Of a DNA stretch of 64,000 bases, positions 26,016-35,823 are shown piece after piece. The position numbers and the translations under genes are program-made. The DNA lies in contig NC_087093.1 of the NCBI RefSeq assembly GCF_963855985.1, positions 2,239,501 through 2,303,500 of the forward strand, written 5' to 3'. Within the stretch, counting starts at the first letter, position 1. Every line of letters begins with the position of its first letter. The notes under the pieces were generated by a model that worked only from the letters and a program-made list of their open reading frames with translations, made no database searches and had not been told where the DNA came from. The DNA is from Ostrinia nubilalis. Lineage: Eukaryota > Arthropoda > Insecta > Lepidoptera > Crambidae.

Positions 26016-26159
26016 CAGAGGTGGAATTGTGTAAAGCAATCGTAATCATTTGACAGTTCATAACGTACGATTATTCTGTCAAACGCTTTGTTTATCTGAC
26101 TTTATCGTACGTTATGAACTGTCAAATGATTACGATTGCTTTACACAATTCCACCTCTG
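26016..26159. repeat. perfect 56-bp stem hairpin with 32-nt loop
   Basis: Arms 26016-26071 and 26104-26159 are exact reverse complements over 56 bases (outer end CAGAGGTGGAATTGTGTAAA, inner end CATAACGTACGAT). The loop is 26072-26103. A perfect inverted repeat this long in otherwise unique AT-rich DNA must be recent or maintained. Candidate explanations are a palindromic MITE or a hairpin RNA locus. Confidence 0.88.
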
Positions 26160-26913
26160 GTTGTTATTGTTATACATGACAATGATTTTGTTATCAATCC
26201 TCTCGTATCTTTGTGTAAACACAATTGTATTGATTTAAAAGTCACGGTAACAAAATTACTCTTACTCATTCTAAATAATTTTATTTCAATGAGGTATACA
26301 ATGTACATTTCGATCAAAATAATCAAATTTTTTAGTTAATATGTTGTACTAGACAACTAGAAAATAAATATAATAAAACATGGGAACTACAATACCAATA
26401 ATGCCTACTTCTGTTTTTCCATGAAAATGCCTGGAGCATAAACTCCCATCGAATTCATGGGAATATGTATAAAGGTTCATTGGAAAAATCTTTATCAGAG
26501 ATGCTTTTATCGTTAAAGTATTTGAATTTCCTGCGAAACTCTTGAATTTCTTCAAGATGTAGAATAATATCGTCCATCGGTCGAGGCTAAGAGTATTGCC
26601 CGGTTTAATACCCGACTGCTAAGAGAGGGGTATTTTTTAGAGCGTGGGTACCTATGTGTATTAACAGCGATATTGCTATCGCGTACAAATTATTGTGAAA
26701 TTATTTTTTAATTGTTGTGCTAGTAAAATTGACACATTCACAATTAAAGCGGGGTCGGTAAAGTTATTGATAGAGGAAGAAAAAAACTAGTACTTCTATT
26801 CATGCAATACAGAGGCAAGATTTTTCGAAAAACTTTGAAATTTTAGTTAATATTAGTGTGGGTTAAGCATTTAACCATTTAACCAAAAATATAGTTAAAA
26901 TCGCGGGAGGTGT

Positions 26914-27010
26914 CTGTATGCGGGCGGCGCAGGACCGGTATTTGTGAAAAACCTTGGGGGAAGGCCTTTGTCCAGCAATGGACATGGACGTCGTTCGGGT
27001 GAAACGAACG
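26914..27010 (+). mobile_element. RTE-type LINE 3'-end fragment
   Basis: CTTGGGGGAAGGCCTTTGTC followed by CAGCAATGGAC and GACGTC resembles the last codons (L-G-E-A-Y-V-Q-Q-W-T-S-like) of the RTE-type reverse transcriptase seen at 44.4-44.8 kb. It is degenerate and very short. Confidence 0.6.
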
Positions 27011-27879
27011 CTAAACCAATCGCCCATCAGATTTATAAAAATACCTATTTTTTATCTCCACGGAGTTCACATAGATTTATTACTTTTTCTATTCATAGAT
27101 TTAAAAAATATAGCGACCCAAGTGGGCTCATAAACCAATCGCAATTGAAGAGCTACGGAGCAGTAAGCGGCTTGATATCTCAATATCAAGGAGCTCAGTG
27201 CCATTCAGCGATGCCATAGAAACGATTAGAATATTGAAAGATGTACGTAGGTACCTCCTATTAAATATAATTTCCAAGAAGATCCACGAGGCATCTGCAA
27301 GCCAGTTTTAACATAATGTGGTTTGAAATAGAAATAGAAACACGAAACGTCTAATTTATTTTGTTCAAATTAAGTAATCAAAAATTCTAAGGGCAATGTG
27401 AACAATTTGGAGACAATAAAATTAAATGTGGTATCACCAGTATTTATTTATTTTTCTGCAATCGCATCTGATGCCTATTTACTCTCGCCTTGAAGAGGCC
27501 CAGATTATACCTAATGCTCGGAAAATAATTAAGGTTAACAACATTTTTATAGAAAACTAGCACCAATTAAAACTCCTTGACGCCAGTGTTTAGATTGATG
27601 TGTCTATCAATATACATCCTAATATGCCTTGCCTTCAGATAGACTGCTCACAGAAGAGATAAATAAATTATAAAATAATAATAATAAGCTAATTACAGAA
27701 GCTTCTAGGTTATTTTCACGCACCTCTGCCCTTAGTAATTTCTTAATCACAACAATTAGGATCACAATGCCACTCACTGTTTATTGCCATTATAGGTAGG
27801 TAATTACTTATTTTCTATTTCTGTATTCTTTTGTCAGGCAATTTTAGATCTAATCAAATGATTTCGAACGAAATTGAAG

Positions 27880-27887
27880 TATAAATA
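27880..27887 (+). promoter_or_regulatory. TATA box of gene A
   Basis: TATAAATA, 56 bases before the ATG at 27936. The same motif at the same distance precedes gene B. Confidence 0.6.
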
Positions 27888-27935
27888 GTAAAAAATATTG
27901 TTTTGAAACGCATAAGTGCGCAAGCCATCACAAAA

Positions 27936-30900
27936 ATGTTTTGTGTTCATTTAAAATGCACTACTATTTCCTCTGTACTCATGTTATATTTAATTTTGGA
28001 CTCCATCAGTAACGGTGAGAAAGTAAGCTACATAATATTGTAATGTATTGTCTTATATAAAATATCTCAGAATAATATCTTTCATAATAGTTAAACATTA
28101 TACATTAAATTCGAATGGTTCTTTGTTAATTTCTCATGTGAAATGAGTATATTATGTTATGGTAATTAGTATGTTCTTTTTTTTCTTAGAAAAAAAAATA
28201 TTTTAATTAAATGACACTAATGCATTTTTGCAGTGGCTGTAGTCATTTGTAATTTTATAAAACTGAAAAATATAAAAACCAGCAATAGGTGATAGTTAAG
28301 GATAAATCACAAAACTAACTCTATCTCCTAAACTAAGCAAAATTTTAGAACATACATGGGGGTGATTTAGATAAACCTTGATGTAAGGAATCCAAATTTT
28401 AGCTTTGAATGTCAACTCCCTGGCCACCCTGTATAAAATTGGTTTTAGAAGAGCAGATTTAAATCATAAGTTACGTCAATTCACCTTTTATTGCAGATCA
28501 GGTATATATCTACGGAACATCCTAATGTAACTTACATAAATCCTAAATATTTGGAAGCAGCTGAACTAACCTCCGAAAGGTACGGCCGTACTACACCATT
28601 CTATTATGTAGGTTTGCATATAAAACCTTTAATTTATCTGGACAACAATGTTACGGTAAGTTTCGTATCGCTCATGCAACTTGCATTTTTTATGCAGAAC
28701 ATGGTTATACAGTGTGAGTCACGTTAAAGTGTACATATGAAAATAGATGAAACTAGACCTATTTTTATCGACAAAAAAGAGGTCAAAAAATTTTTGAGAT
28801 TTTTTAAAAAAATTTTTAGATTTTTTTTCTTCCAATTACTTATTGTAAAGAAAACGTAATAACTTTTAAACTAAGCGGTATAACCTGATAAAATAAAAAC
28901 AGTAATAATGCTAAATAACATGCAATACTAAAAAAATACATAAAATACACAAAAAATGCCAACAAATAATAAAAAATGATACTTTTTGAAAAAAATCCGT
29001 ATTTTTTTGGTTATTTGATAAATTTCTCCAAAAAATGTCCCTATAACAGATGGTTTTTATTACTTCTTATTATTCTCTATCGTATTATCTTTGTAAAACC
29101 AAATATTGCATGTCTCTATCCCTATCACTAAATTTGCTATGATCGTTTCGATAAAAGAGTTATCGAAACGCTTAGTACGAGCTGGTGGAACGCCGTTGCA
29201 TGATGGTGGTTTGGCTTATTTTATATCTAGAAAAGGAATATAATTTTTCGTTAGACAACTAAGGGCTTTTTCCCATGGCAATCCAATTTTGAGGGATCCA
29301 GTATTGCAGGAAACTGGACTGTCGTAAGAACACACGTACCTATTTAAAATTCGAACAGATCGGTTTTTGCAGGACATTGCAAACTGAATATTCCTGAAAA
29401 CGTTAATATTAAAACACGTCACTGGATCCTGTAAAAAACGGGATCTCTCCGTGAGAACAAGCCCTAGGGCTTGATTGACCAGTCTCATATCCACTAAACT
29501 ACATAATAGGGGAGAGTTCGGTATATTGTACCGCCGGGTAAATTGTACCACCCTCATATTTCGTAAAGTATTTATTGAATGTCTGTAATTGCAACACTTA
29601 GCGATACACAACTAAATTCAATTAATATCGGCCATGTGGTTTTTGCCGTGACAACGAACACGTGTGTTTTATTTTGAAAAGTATTTTTACATTGTTTTCA
29701 AGTAACTTTTGACAATGCATGTTTAGTTTGTAATTTTGTTAAATTTAATCACAGGGTGTTTCTAATATATTATTTAGAAGCGTAAATTAGTGTGGATTAC
29801 AATTATTTGAAACATTTTTCGGTATTTATAAGCTATATTTTTTACCGATTTTTTAAAAGCACTATTACCTAGTCGGCTAAATTGTACCACATCAAGTTGT
29901 ATGGAACTTTACCAAAGGATTTTGAAAGTTTTTTTAGTAAATCATATTTTGAAGTTATAATAGCGTAGTTATGTTTGACTAACAATAAATGAAAGCAAAA
30001 GACTGGCAAAGTAGATAAGGTACAAGTGTGCGTTACGATAATTGGAATAACAAAACTTTTACTCAAAATCGTGATAACGTGTAAAACAATATCGATTGTC
30101 TATGTTATTAACTACTTCCTGTTCGTTACCTAATTTGTTAAGAATGTATCGTATAATATTTTGTCATAGTTTTTTTATAGGCTTGAAATTTATTGAAATC
30201 CAATTTAGTAACCCTGTGGTACAAATTATCGAACCGGTTGGCTAAATTGGACCGAAGCTCTGAACTCGTATTTTGTAGATTTGTGCTAAATATTACAATT
30301 ATGTTGATTAATACCTATGAAATAGTAAGTTGAATAATTTATCTTTAATTATATACCATGAACATTAGCAAAAACAAAAGAAAACTATGTGTACAATGGG
30401 ATTGAAAAAAACTGGTCCAAATTACCGGACTCTCCCTTATAATAACCCTTTGGCCAAGAACGATAAGCACCAGAGAATATAACAATATGCGCTGCGTGAT
30501 AAATAACAGCTTCGTATCACGTAGTTTGACTTCTTCGTCATGGTGAACAACGCTTTACTAATTTCATGTTAAAATATTTTTTAATAATAACCGCAGCATT
30601 TGCCAAATGTTGGCCTCGAAGCGCTGGAAGGGCAAAAATATTATGAGACATGTGAAGGCTTCATTGAGAGCAAACATTTAAAGTTTTTTTGTGTCTTTTT
30701 TTTGTTTTCATATTTGACGATTTGTAAGACTTTGACTTTGAATAACCCTCACTGACAGAATAAAAGATTTTTATCTATCGCGGTCGATTGCAGTTTTATT
30801 ATTTTTACTAGTTATTTTTATTACAGGTTGATTTCTACTTTTTCGAGTTCCTTTCGAATGTGTACAAACGTGGTTTCATTGAGATGCACTTCAAATTCTG

Positions 30901-32806
30901 CGATCTGGTCCATAAAGACAAATTCTTTGGAGCTCCTATGAGGCAAGGAAAGTTTTTACAGCCGTGTCCATATCCACCGGTAAGGTTCGCATCTCATTAA
31001 AGTAGGCGCACACCGTTGATTTTTCGTCGGCCGATAATTTAGTCGGGCAGTTGATCAGTTTGGGCATGTATGGGAGTGCGCACATTACGCCGATTCGATT
31101 TGGCCGATTCTTCATACAATTTAAAATCGGGCACAACTATCGGCCAACTAAAAATCAACGGTGTGCGCCTACGCTAAGGGTTCATCTATCTATAGGTAGG
31201 TATCATAAAGGCCGCTACCAATTGGGCGATGTGGAGATCATTGGGGGAGGCCTATGTTCAGCAGTGGACGTCCTATGGCTGAAACGATGATGATGATGAA
31301 TCTATGCCAATGCTCTACAAAAGTTTTTTTTTTTGTGTTAATGATTTCTGGCATTAGTCGCCAGACTATAATCAGATATGTTGAGGGTCATGTTATTGTT
31401 AAAGAGCAGCTGGCCTATGCCTAAGCTGTCTTTTTAAATTACGTGGTTTCTTTTTAGCCTTTTAACCACGTTGTCATTCTCCAGTAATCCATGGGCGAGT
31501 GGATTGGGGTGATGAGTAAGACGTTCGATGTGCTGTTTCTTGTAGCGCTCTATTTCTGTGACCACGGTTTCAATGTTCAAGTACTCGTGTATTTCATCAT
31601 TCCTCGTGAACCACGGGGCATTCGCAATATTCCTCAATATGTTGTTCTGCACCCTTTGCAGGCACGCGATATTACTCTTGCTGGCAACTCCCCACAACTG
31701 GATACCATATGTCCATATTGGCTTCAGGATGGAATTGTATATCAGAAGTTTATTGTCCAGGGAGAGAACCGAATTCCTGCCCATCATCCAATATAGATTT
31801 CTGAATTTGTGGTTAATTTGGTCTCTTTTCATTTTTATGTGGTCCTTCCAAGTCAGCCGTCTATCCAAATGAAAGCCGAGATATTTTACACAGTTGGTCT
31901 GAGGCAGAACATTCCTTCCCAGGCAGACGGGGGGACAGTCTCCTCTCCTCAAAGTGAAAGTTATGTGGTTGGATTTCTGCGCACTGGCTTGTATACGCCA
32001 TTTATGAAGCCAATCCGACGTAGCATTCAGCAGTCTCTGAAGCTTTTCACTTGCTGATATAGGGTCTTTGTCTGCAGCCAAGAAGGCAATATCTCTACAA
32101 AAGTGCTGGAGAATATGTAATGTCTGAGGATAACTATGACGTTACTAAAAGAATTAAACATAAAAAGAGAGAGATTGATTTAAAAATTATTCAGGTGACA
32201 GTACCCCAACAATAAAGGTGTCGGACTGGCCGACTCGAGATGCGAAGAACGCAATTCGAGCTCTGCTATCACTGGACTATTGTGGTGAACCCCCTCGTAA
32301 CACTGCAATGCGCTGACGCATGATGACAGTTGGCGCTGACAGCCGAAGAGCATCCCCTAGGAACGTTTTCTTTAATTACATACATATTGATCTGTCAGCG
32401 TCGACGATCAGCGAGCGGTCAGCGCGATTCTAAAACCCGCCATATTCAGCTTTGCTGAAAGGGTTGACGAGACTATTCAACATACATATTCTTTTAACAA
32501 AACTTCTTTCTTTGGTGTACATTTTCTCCACTCACTTTTTTTCATTTCTAGACTAGGTAACAAGATCTTGTTGCTTTGTATGTTTTTAATCCCTTAATTT
32601 TTCAGGACGACTATTATTTATACAACATGAGCATTGACATTCGGGTTATTCCACGTGGTTTCCCATTCACTAAAGGCCGAATTTATGCCAATGCATCATA
32701 CAAAAAAGACCTTGCACTATCTATGTATATCGACATGGAGGTAAAAGAAGTGAACATAAGAAGACGAGGAGAGAAAAAGGGACTGAAGCTTCTGACTTTG
32801 GTGTAA
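27936..32806 (+). CDS. gene A: secreted DUF1091/MD-2-like (Che-type) protein, four exons
   Basis: Exons 27936-28022, 28497-28655, 30827-30979 and 32606-32806 join in phase 0 with GT..AG borders to give 199 residues. Residues 1-29 are a hydrophobic signal peptide (exon 1). The mature part shows RTTPFYYVGLH, LDNNVT, FYFFEFLSNVYKRGFIEMHF, KFCDL, PCPYPP and then PRGFPFTKGRIYANASY. The order of a buried Cys after an aromatic-rich strand, a CPY motif and a P-x-G-xY block near the C-terminus matches insect DUF1091 proteins. These are predicted small secreted lipid-recognition folds related to Drosophila CheA/CheB. NxS/T sites occur at PNVTY, NNVTV, YNMSI and ANASY. The function is therefore probably extracellular binding of a small hydrophobic ligand, perhaps chemosensory; that role is inference. 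An AATAAA lies just after the stop. Family call moderately sure, gene structure very sure because paralogues B and D share every junction. Confidence 0.85.
28720..29155. mobile_element. intron 2 insertion specific to copy A
   Basis: Between two points where A and B agree (after ..ATGGTTATA near 28716 and before TTATCGAAACGCTTAGT near 29159), A has about 440 bp starting GTGAGTCACGTTAAAGTGTA. B has different DNA there. It is an insertion or replacement of unknown family, AT-rich with A/T runs. Confidence 0.5.
29509..30437. mobile_element. 929-bp TIR element in intron 2 of gene A
   Basis: Ends GGGGAGAGTTCGGTATATTG and (reverse complement) AGGGAGAGTCCGGTAATTTG form inverted repeats flanked by TA (29507-29508, 30438-30439). 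Copy B lacks it and reads straight from ACTACATATAACCC into TTTGGCCAAGAACGATAAGC. Internally the motif AAATTGTACCA recurs several times on both strands. TA duplication suggests Tc1/mariner relatives. No transposase frame. Confidence 0.8.
30827..30979 (+). other. gene A exon 3 (best conserved exon)
   Basis: Encodes 51 residues with the FCDL and CPYPP motifs; matches exon 3 of B (38103-38255) with three base changes, all amino-acid changing, and exon 3 of D (48374-48529) at the protein level, especially NVYKRGFIE.HFKFCD. Splice acceptor TTACAG and donor GTAAGG. Confidence 0.85.
31003..31171. mobile_element. MITE 'TAGGCGCACACCG' in intron 3 of gene A
   Basis: Ends TAGGCGCACACCGTTGATTT and (reverse complement) TAGGCGCACACCGTTGATTT are inverted repeats of about 22 bp, with a further GGCCGATA..TATCGGCC pairing inside. 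The same insertion sits at the same place in gene B (38280-38448), so it preceded the duplication. A remnant is at about 50885-51010. Confidence 0.8.
31200..31298 (+). mobile_element. RTE-type LINE tail with ATG repeats
   Basis: GCCGCTACCAATTGGGCGAT, GGAGGCCTATGTTCAGCAGT and GGACGTCCTATGGCTGAAAC followed by GATGATGATGATG are the last codons and tail of the RTE-type LINE. ATCTAT flanks both sides as a possible target duplication. Also present in gene B, so older than the duplication. Confidence 0.75.
31324..32092 (-). mobile_element. 5'-truncated Jockey LINE inserted in intron 3 of gene A
   Basis: On the minus strand an open frame of 215 codons reads as the C-terminal half of a Jockey-clade reverse transcriptase: LGFHLDRRLTWKDHI, RNLYWMMGRNSVLSLDNKLL, IYNSILKPIWTYGIQLWG, LQRVQNNILRNIANAPWF. 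Its poly-A tail appears as the poly-T at 31324-31335. The insertion is flanked by an 11-bp target duplication CTCTACAAAAG (31313-31323 and 32093-32103). Gene B shows the unoccupied site ATGCTCTACAAAAGTGCTGG. The frame has no stops, so the insertion is young and arrived after A and B separated. Confidence 0.95.
32208..32297 (+). mobile_element. partial tRNA-derived SINE
   Basis: GTCGGACTGGCCGACTCGAG and a degenerate box B (GCAATTCGAGCTC) followed by ACTATTGTGGTGA match the SINE found complete on the minus strand at 45667-45880. The first part of the head is missing. Confidence 0.65.
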
Positions 32807-32815
32807 TTTATTTCG

Positions 32816-32821
32816 AATAAA
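32816..32821 (+). promoter_or_regulatory. polyadenylation signal of gene A
   Basis: AATAAA nine bases after the stop codon. Copy B has the same AATAAA, and the Helitron at 42621 begins immediately after it. Confidence 0.65.
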
Positions 32822-32845
32822 TGTTTAAATATAGTGGGAGTTTAA

Positions 32846-32945
32846 ATATAGGCGCAGGCCGCTACCAATCGATCAACATGGATAGCATTGGAGCAGGCCT
32901 ATGTTCAGTGGACGTCCTATGGCTGAAATGATGATGATGAAATGA
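32846..32945 (+). mobile_element. RTE-type LINE tail fragment
   Basis: GCGCAGGCCGCTACCAATCG, AGCAGGCCTATGTTCAGTGG and GACGTCCTATGGCTGAAATG followed by ATGATGATGAA. Three bases are missing from the usual CAGCAGTGGA. Same family as 44.4-44.8 kb. Confidence 0.75.
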
Positions 32946-32999
32946 TTAAAAATAAAAAGAGACTACTAATTATGTGTGGAAAGGAAATAAAATCAAAGA

Positions 33000-33166
33000 T
33001 GTAAATTTATTTGTGTACCTGAACATATTTTGTTTGTATTTGGTCTGGGTGTTTTCTATGTATAATATTCTATGTATTAAAAAAAAGTATTTATGTATAT
33101 TCAATATTCATACCAATTTTCTGGTACCCTTTGGTTCTTTGGGACTAGAGGCGCAGTGATGTCCTA
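33000..33166 (+). mobile_element. SINE 3' part (GGGTGTTTTCTATGTATAAT family)
   Basis: Shares ACATATTTTGTTTGTATTTG, GGGTGTTTTCTATGTATAAT and TTTGGGACTAGAGGCGCAGT with the more complete SINE at 52976-53236. The tRNA-like head is absent here. The BEL LTR begins three bases after it. Confidence 0.65.
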
Positions 33167-33168
33167 GG

Positions 33169-34945
33169 TGTTGGGTTCCAACACTAAAACTCATTCATTC
33201 CTTCATTCGTTCGATCTTGTGACGTATGTATTTGAGCGCCTTTCGCGCCCAGTAGCGTTTCGTACTCCGGCCATTACACTTGTGATTGTGCTGTAATATC
33301 ATAAACTGTGCAGACCTGGCAATAAACTTAATTAGTGAAACACGGCCTTTCAATAAACATCAACTAAAACATCCTCCGCTGCCCTACATGGTCCTTCGAG
33401 CTTCGAACTGCCTGGTCTGCACCATTGTGTATAAAGTGGGACAGGAGCCGCATCATCGCGTAACAGAACTCCTGCATTGTGCCTACATACACGTGAAAAC
33501 TGCATTCACATAGTGCCGATAGTGCGCATCAAGAAATCGCACTCATAATACAACGGGAGCCGCATCATCGCGCAGCAGAACTCCTGCAATTCACACATAA
33601 TACAACGGGAGCCGCATCATCGCGCAATAGAACTCCTGCATTACCTACTTTTGTGGAATTTGCATTCATCTGCATAGTGCGCGTTAAGAAACACGCTCTC
33701 AATACTGCAAGAAAAATCGTTCATCGTGTGCAAAACCAGCAAATTGCAAGATATCAAGCAAGTTAGTTTTGCAACAGTCATCAAACGCAACCCGGCATTC
33801 CCGGCAAGACGGCGGGTTGGGGGGCGCCGGAACACGAGGCGAGCAACAAATTACTTCACGAAGTGGGCGTGACATCTTCGCGCTGCCTGAAGTTCGCGCG
33901 CATCGAGATTGGCCAGCGCACAACATCGTTCGTTCTCTCGTCGGTCATCGTTCACTTGTTCGCTGCTGCTTCGACTGTTTCCGCTGTCATCTATCAACGC
34001 TGTTTACCGCCGACGCCATTTGCTTAAAGTGTGCAGTGCTATTGTTTTTTAAGTCGAAAGACATAACTCGGGCAGTGATACTCGTAGTGTGTAATTTTAA
34101 GCCACATAGTGATTTATAGCATTTGTATCTTATTGCATTTGACAAGTTTTGACAATGGAGCTGAACGAGCTAATAGCCGCGCGAGGCTACGTAAAAGGTA
34201 CGATTACACGATTAACTTCACTTGTTTCGACACCGCAGTCAGTTAAAAACTTGTCTAAAGAAAACTTAATGGCTAAGAGGCAAAAATTGCTCGACTCCTT
34301 TAGTCAATACGAAAAGCTAAATATAAAGATTTTAACCATCCAACCAGAGGACAAGGAAAATGTCGAACTTTTTGAGGAAAACTATTACAACATCACATCA
34401 GTAATTGACCAAGAACTTAACAGCCGTGAAAATAGGAATCACTCAGCTCCAATGTCCAAATTGCATTTACCACCAATTGATGTACCAATATTTAGTGGTA
34501 AGTTCTCGGATTATGTACCATTTAAAAACTTATTCCACTCATTAATAGATCAAAACGATTCCATTGACAATGTTCAAAAACTGTATTACCTTCGATCATA
34601 TTTAAAAAATGAGCCATTAGATCTTGTAAAAAAACTTACCCTTGACTAGTGAAAGTTACAGTCAAGCAATTAAAATTATTGAACACAGATACAACAACAA
34701 ACACAAACTCGTTAATGAGCATATTTGTTTATTGTTGGATCTTAAGCCAATCACAAAATCCACGGCAGTTAATTTATGAGAATTTGTGTCCAATGTAAAA
34801 CAACAAATATCTGCTTTAAGTAATTTGGAGCCAAACGTATCATTTTGGGATGCTATAATATAATGTATTTTGTACCGCAAATTAGATGAGCGCCAGCAGT
34901 CTGCAACAGAGGCCGGCACTCCGCAACCACGTCTTATCAACACTT
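33169..34945 (+). mobile_element. BEL/Pao retrotransposon, 5' part only (LTR, leader, gag)
   Basis: A TGTTGGGTTCCAACACTAAA start and two AATAAA sites within 33169-33360 look like an LTR. The leader that follows contains TGGTCCTTCGAGC, familiar from BEL leaders, and three imperfect copies of a GGAGCCGCATCATCGCG..AGAACTCCTGCA unit. Then comes gag (34155 on). The element stops at about 34945, just before duplicated block B begins at about 34980, so its 3' two-thirds are absent. The LTR start differs from the one at 1890, so it is another family. Confidence 0.8.
34155..34940 (+). pseudogene. BEL/Pao gag (DUF1759) fragment, broken
   Basis: ATG at 34155 (MELNELIAARGYVKGTITRL) opens a gag frame that includes LPPIDVPIFSGKFSDYVPFK, the signature of the DUF1759 gag of Pao elements. 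The frame shifts near 34645 and stops. The rest (IEHRYNNKHKLVNEH, NVKQQISALSNLEPN) continues in another frame to about 34910 with a further stop near 34777. Gag would build the particle. This copy cannot, and it lacks protease, RT and integrase. Confidence 0.88.
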
Positions 34946-35299
34946 ATTTATATTATATTTATATAGAAAATTATATTTTTATAGAAAACTAGCACCTATT
35001 AAAACTCCTTGATGCTAGTGTTTAGATTGATGTGTCTATCAATATACATCCTAATATGCCTTGCCTTCAGATAGACTGCTCACAGAAGAGATAAAAAAAA
35101 TATGAAATAATAATAAGCTAATCACAGAAGCTTCTAGGTTATTTTCACGCACCTCTGCCCTTAGTAATTTCTAAATCACAACAATTAGGATCACAATGCC
35201 ACTAACTGTTTATCGCCAATATAGGTAATTACTTATTTTCATGTATTCTTTTGTCAGGCAATTTTAGATCTTATCAAATGATTTCAAACGAAATTAAAG

Positions 35300-35307
35300 T
35301 ATAAATA
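35300..35307 (+). promoter_or_regulatory. TATA box of gene B
   Basis: TATAAATA, 56 bases before the ATG at 35356, retained from the duplication. Confidence 0.55.
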
Positions 35308-35823
35308 GTAAAAAATATTGTTTTGAAACGCACAAGTGCGTAAGCCATCACAATAATGTTTTGTGTCCATTTAAAATTTATTACTATTTCCTCTGTACTC
35401 ATGTTATATTTTATTTTGGACTCCATCAGTAACGGTGAGAAAGTAAGCTACATAATATTGTAATGTATTGTCTTATATAAAATAGCTCAGAATAATATCT
35501 TTCATAATAGTAATAAACATTATACATTAAATTCGAATGGTTCTTTGTTAATTTCTCATGTGAAATGAGTAATATACTAATTTTATAGTAATTTGTATGC
35601 CCTTTTTATCTTAGAACAAAATTAATATTTTAATTAAATGACACTAATACATTTCTGCAGTGGCTGTAGTCATTTGTAATTTTATAAAACTGAAAAATAT
35701 AAAAACTATAAAAACCAGCCATAGCTGATAGTTAGTGATAAAAAATCACAAAACTAACTCTATCTCCTAATGTAAGCAAAATTGTAGAACATACATGGGG
35801 GTTATTTAGATAAACCTTGATGT

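Larger units (their letters stand above)
27546..32850 (+). repeat. segmental duplication, copy A (left block)
   Basis: From TTTTATAGAAAACTAGCACC near 27546 to GTTTAAATATAGTGGGAGTT near 32842, exons, introns and flanks match the block at about 34980-45030 at roughly 90-97 percent by eye, apart from large insertions. Both gene A and its promoter are inside. Copy-specific insertions here: an intron 2 repeat (28720-29155), a TIR element (29509-30437) and a Jockey LINE (31324-32092). Confidence 0.88.

Noticed and set aside
31558..31872. 104-codon plus-strand frame
   Set aside because: Antisense shadow of the Jockey reverse transcriptase on the minus strand.
33769..34119. 116-codon open frame before gag
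   Set aside because: Lies in the BEL leader in a GC-rich stretch, with no recognisable domain, and ends before the gag ATG.
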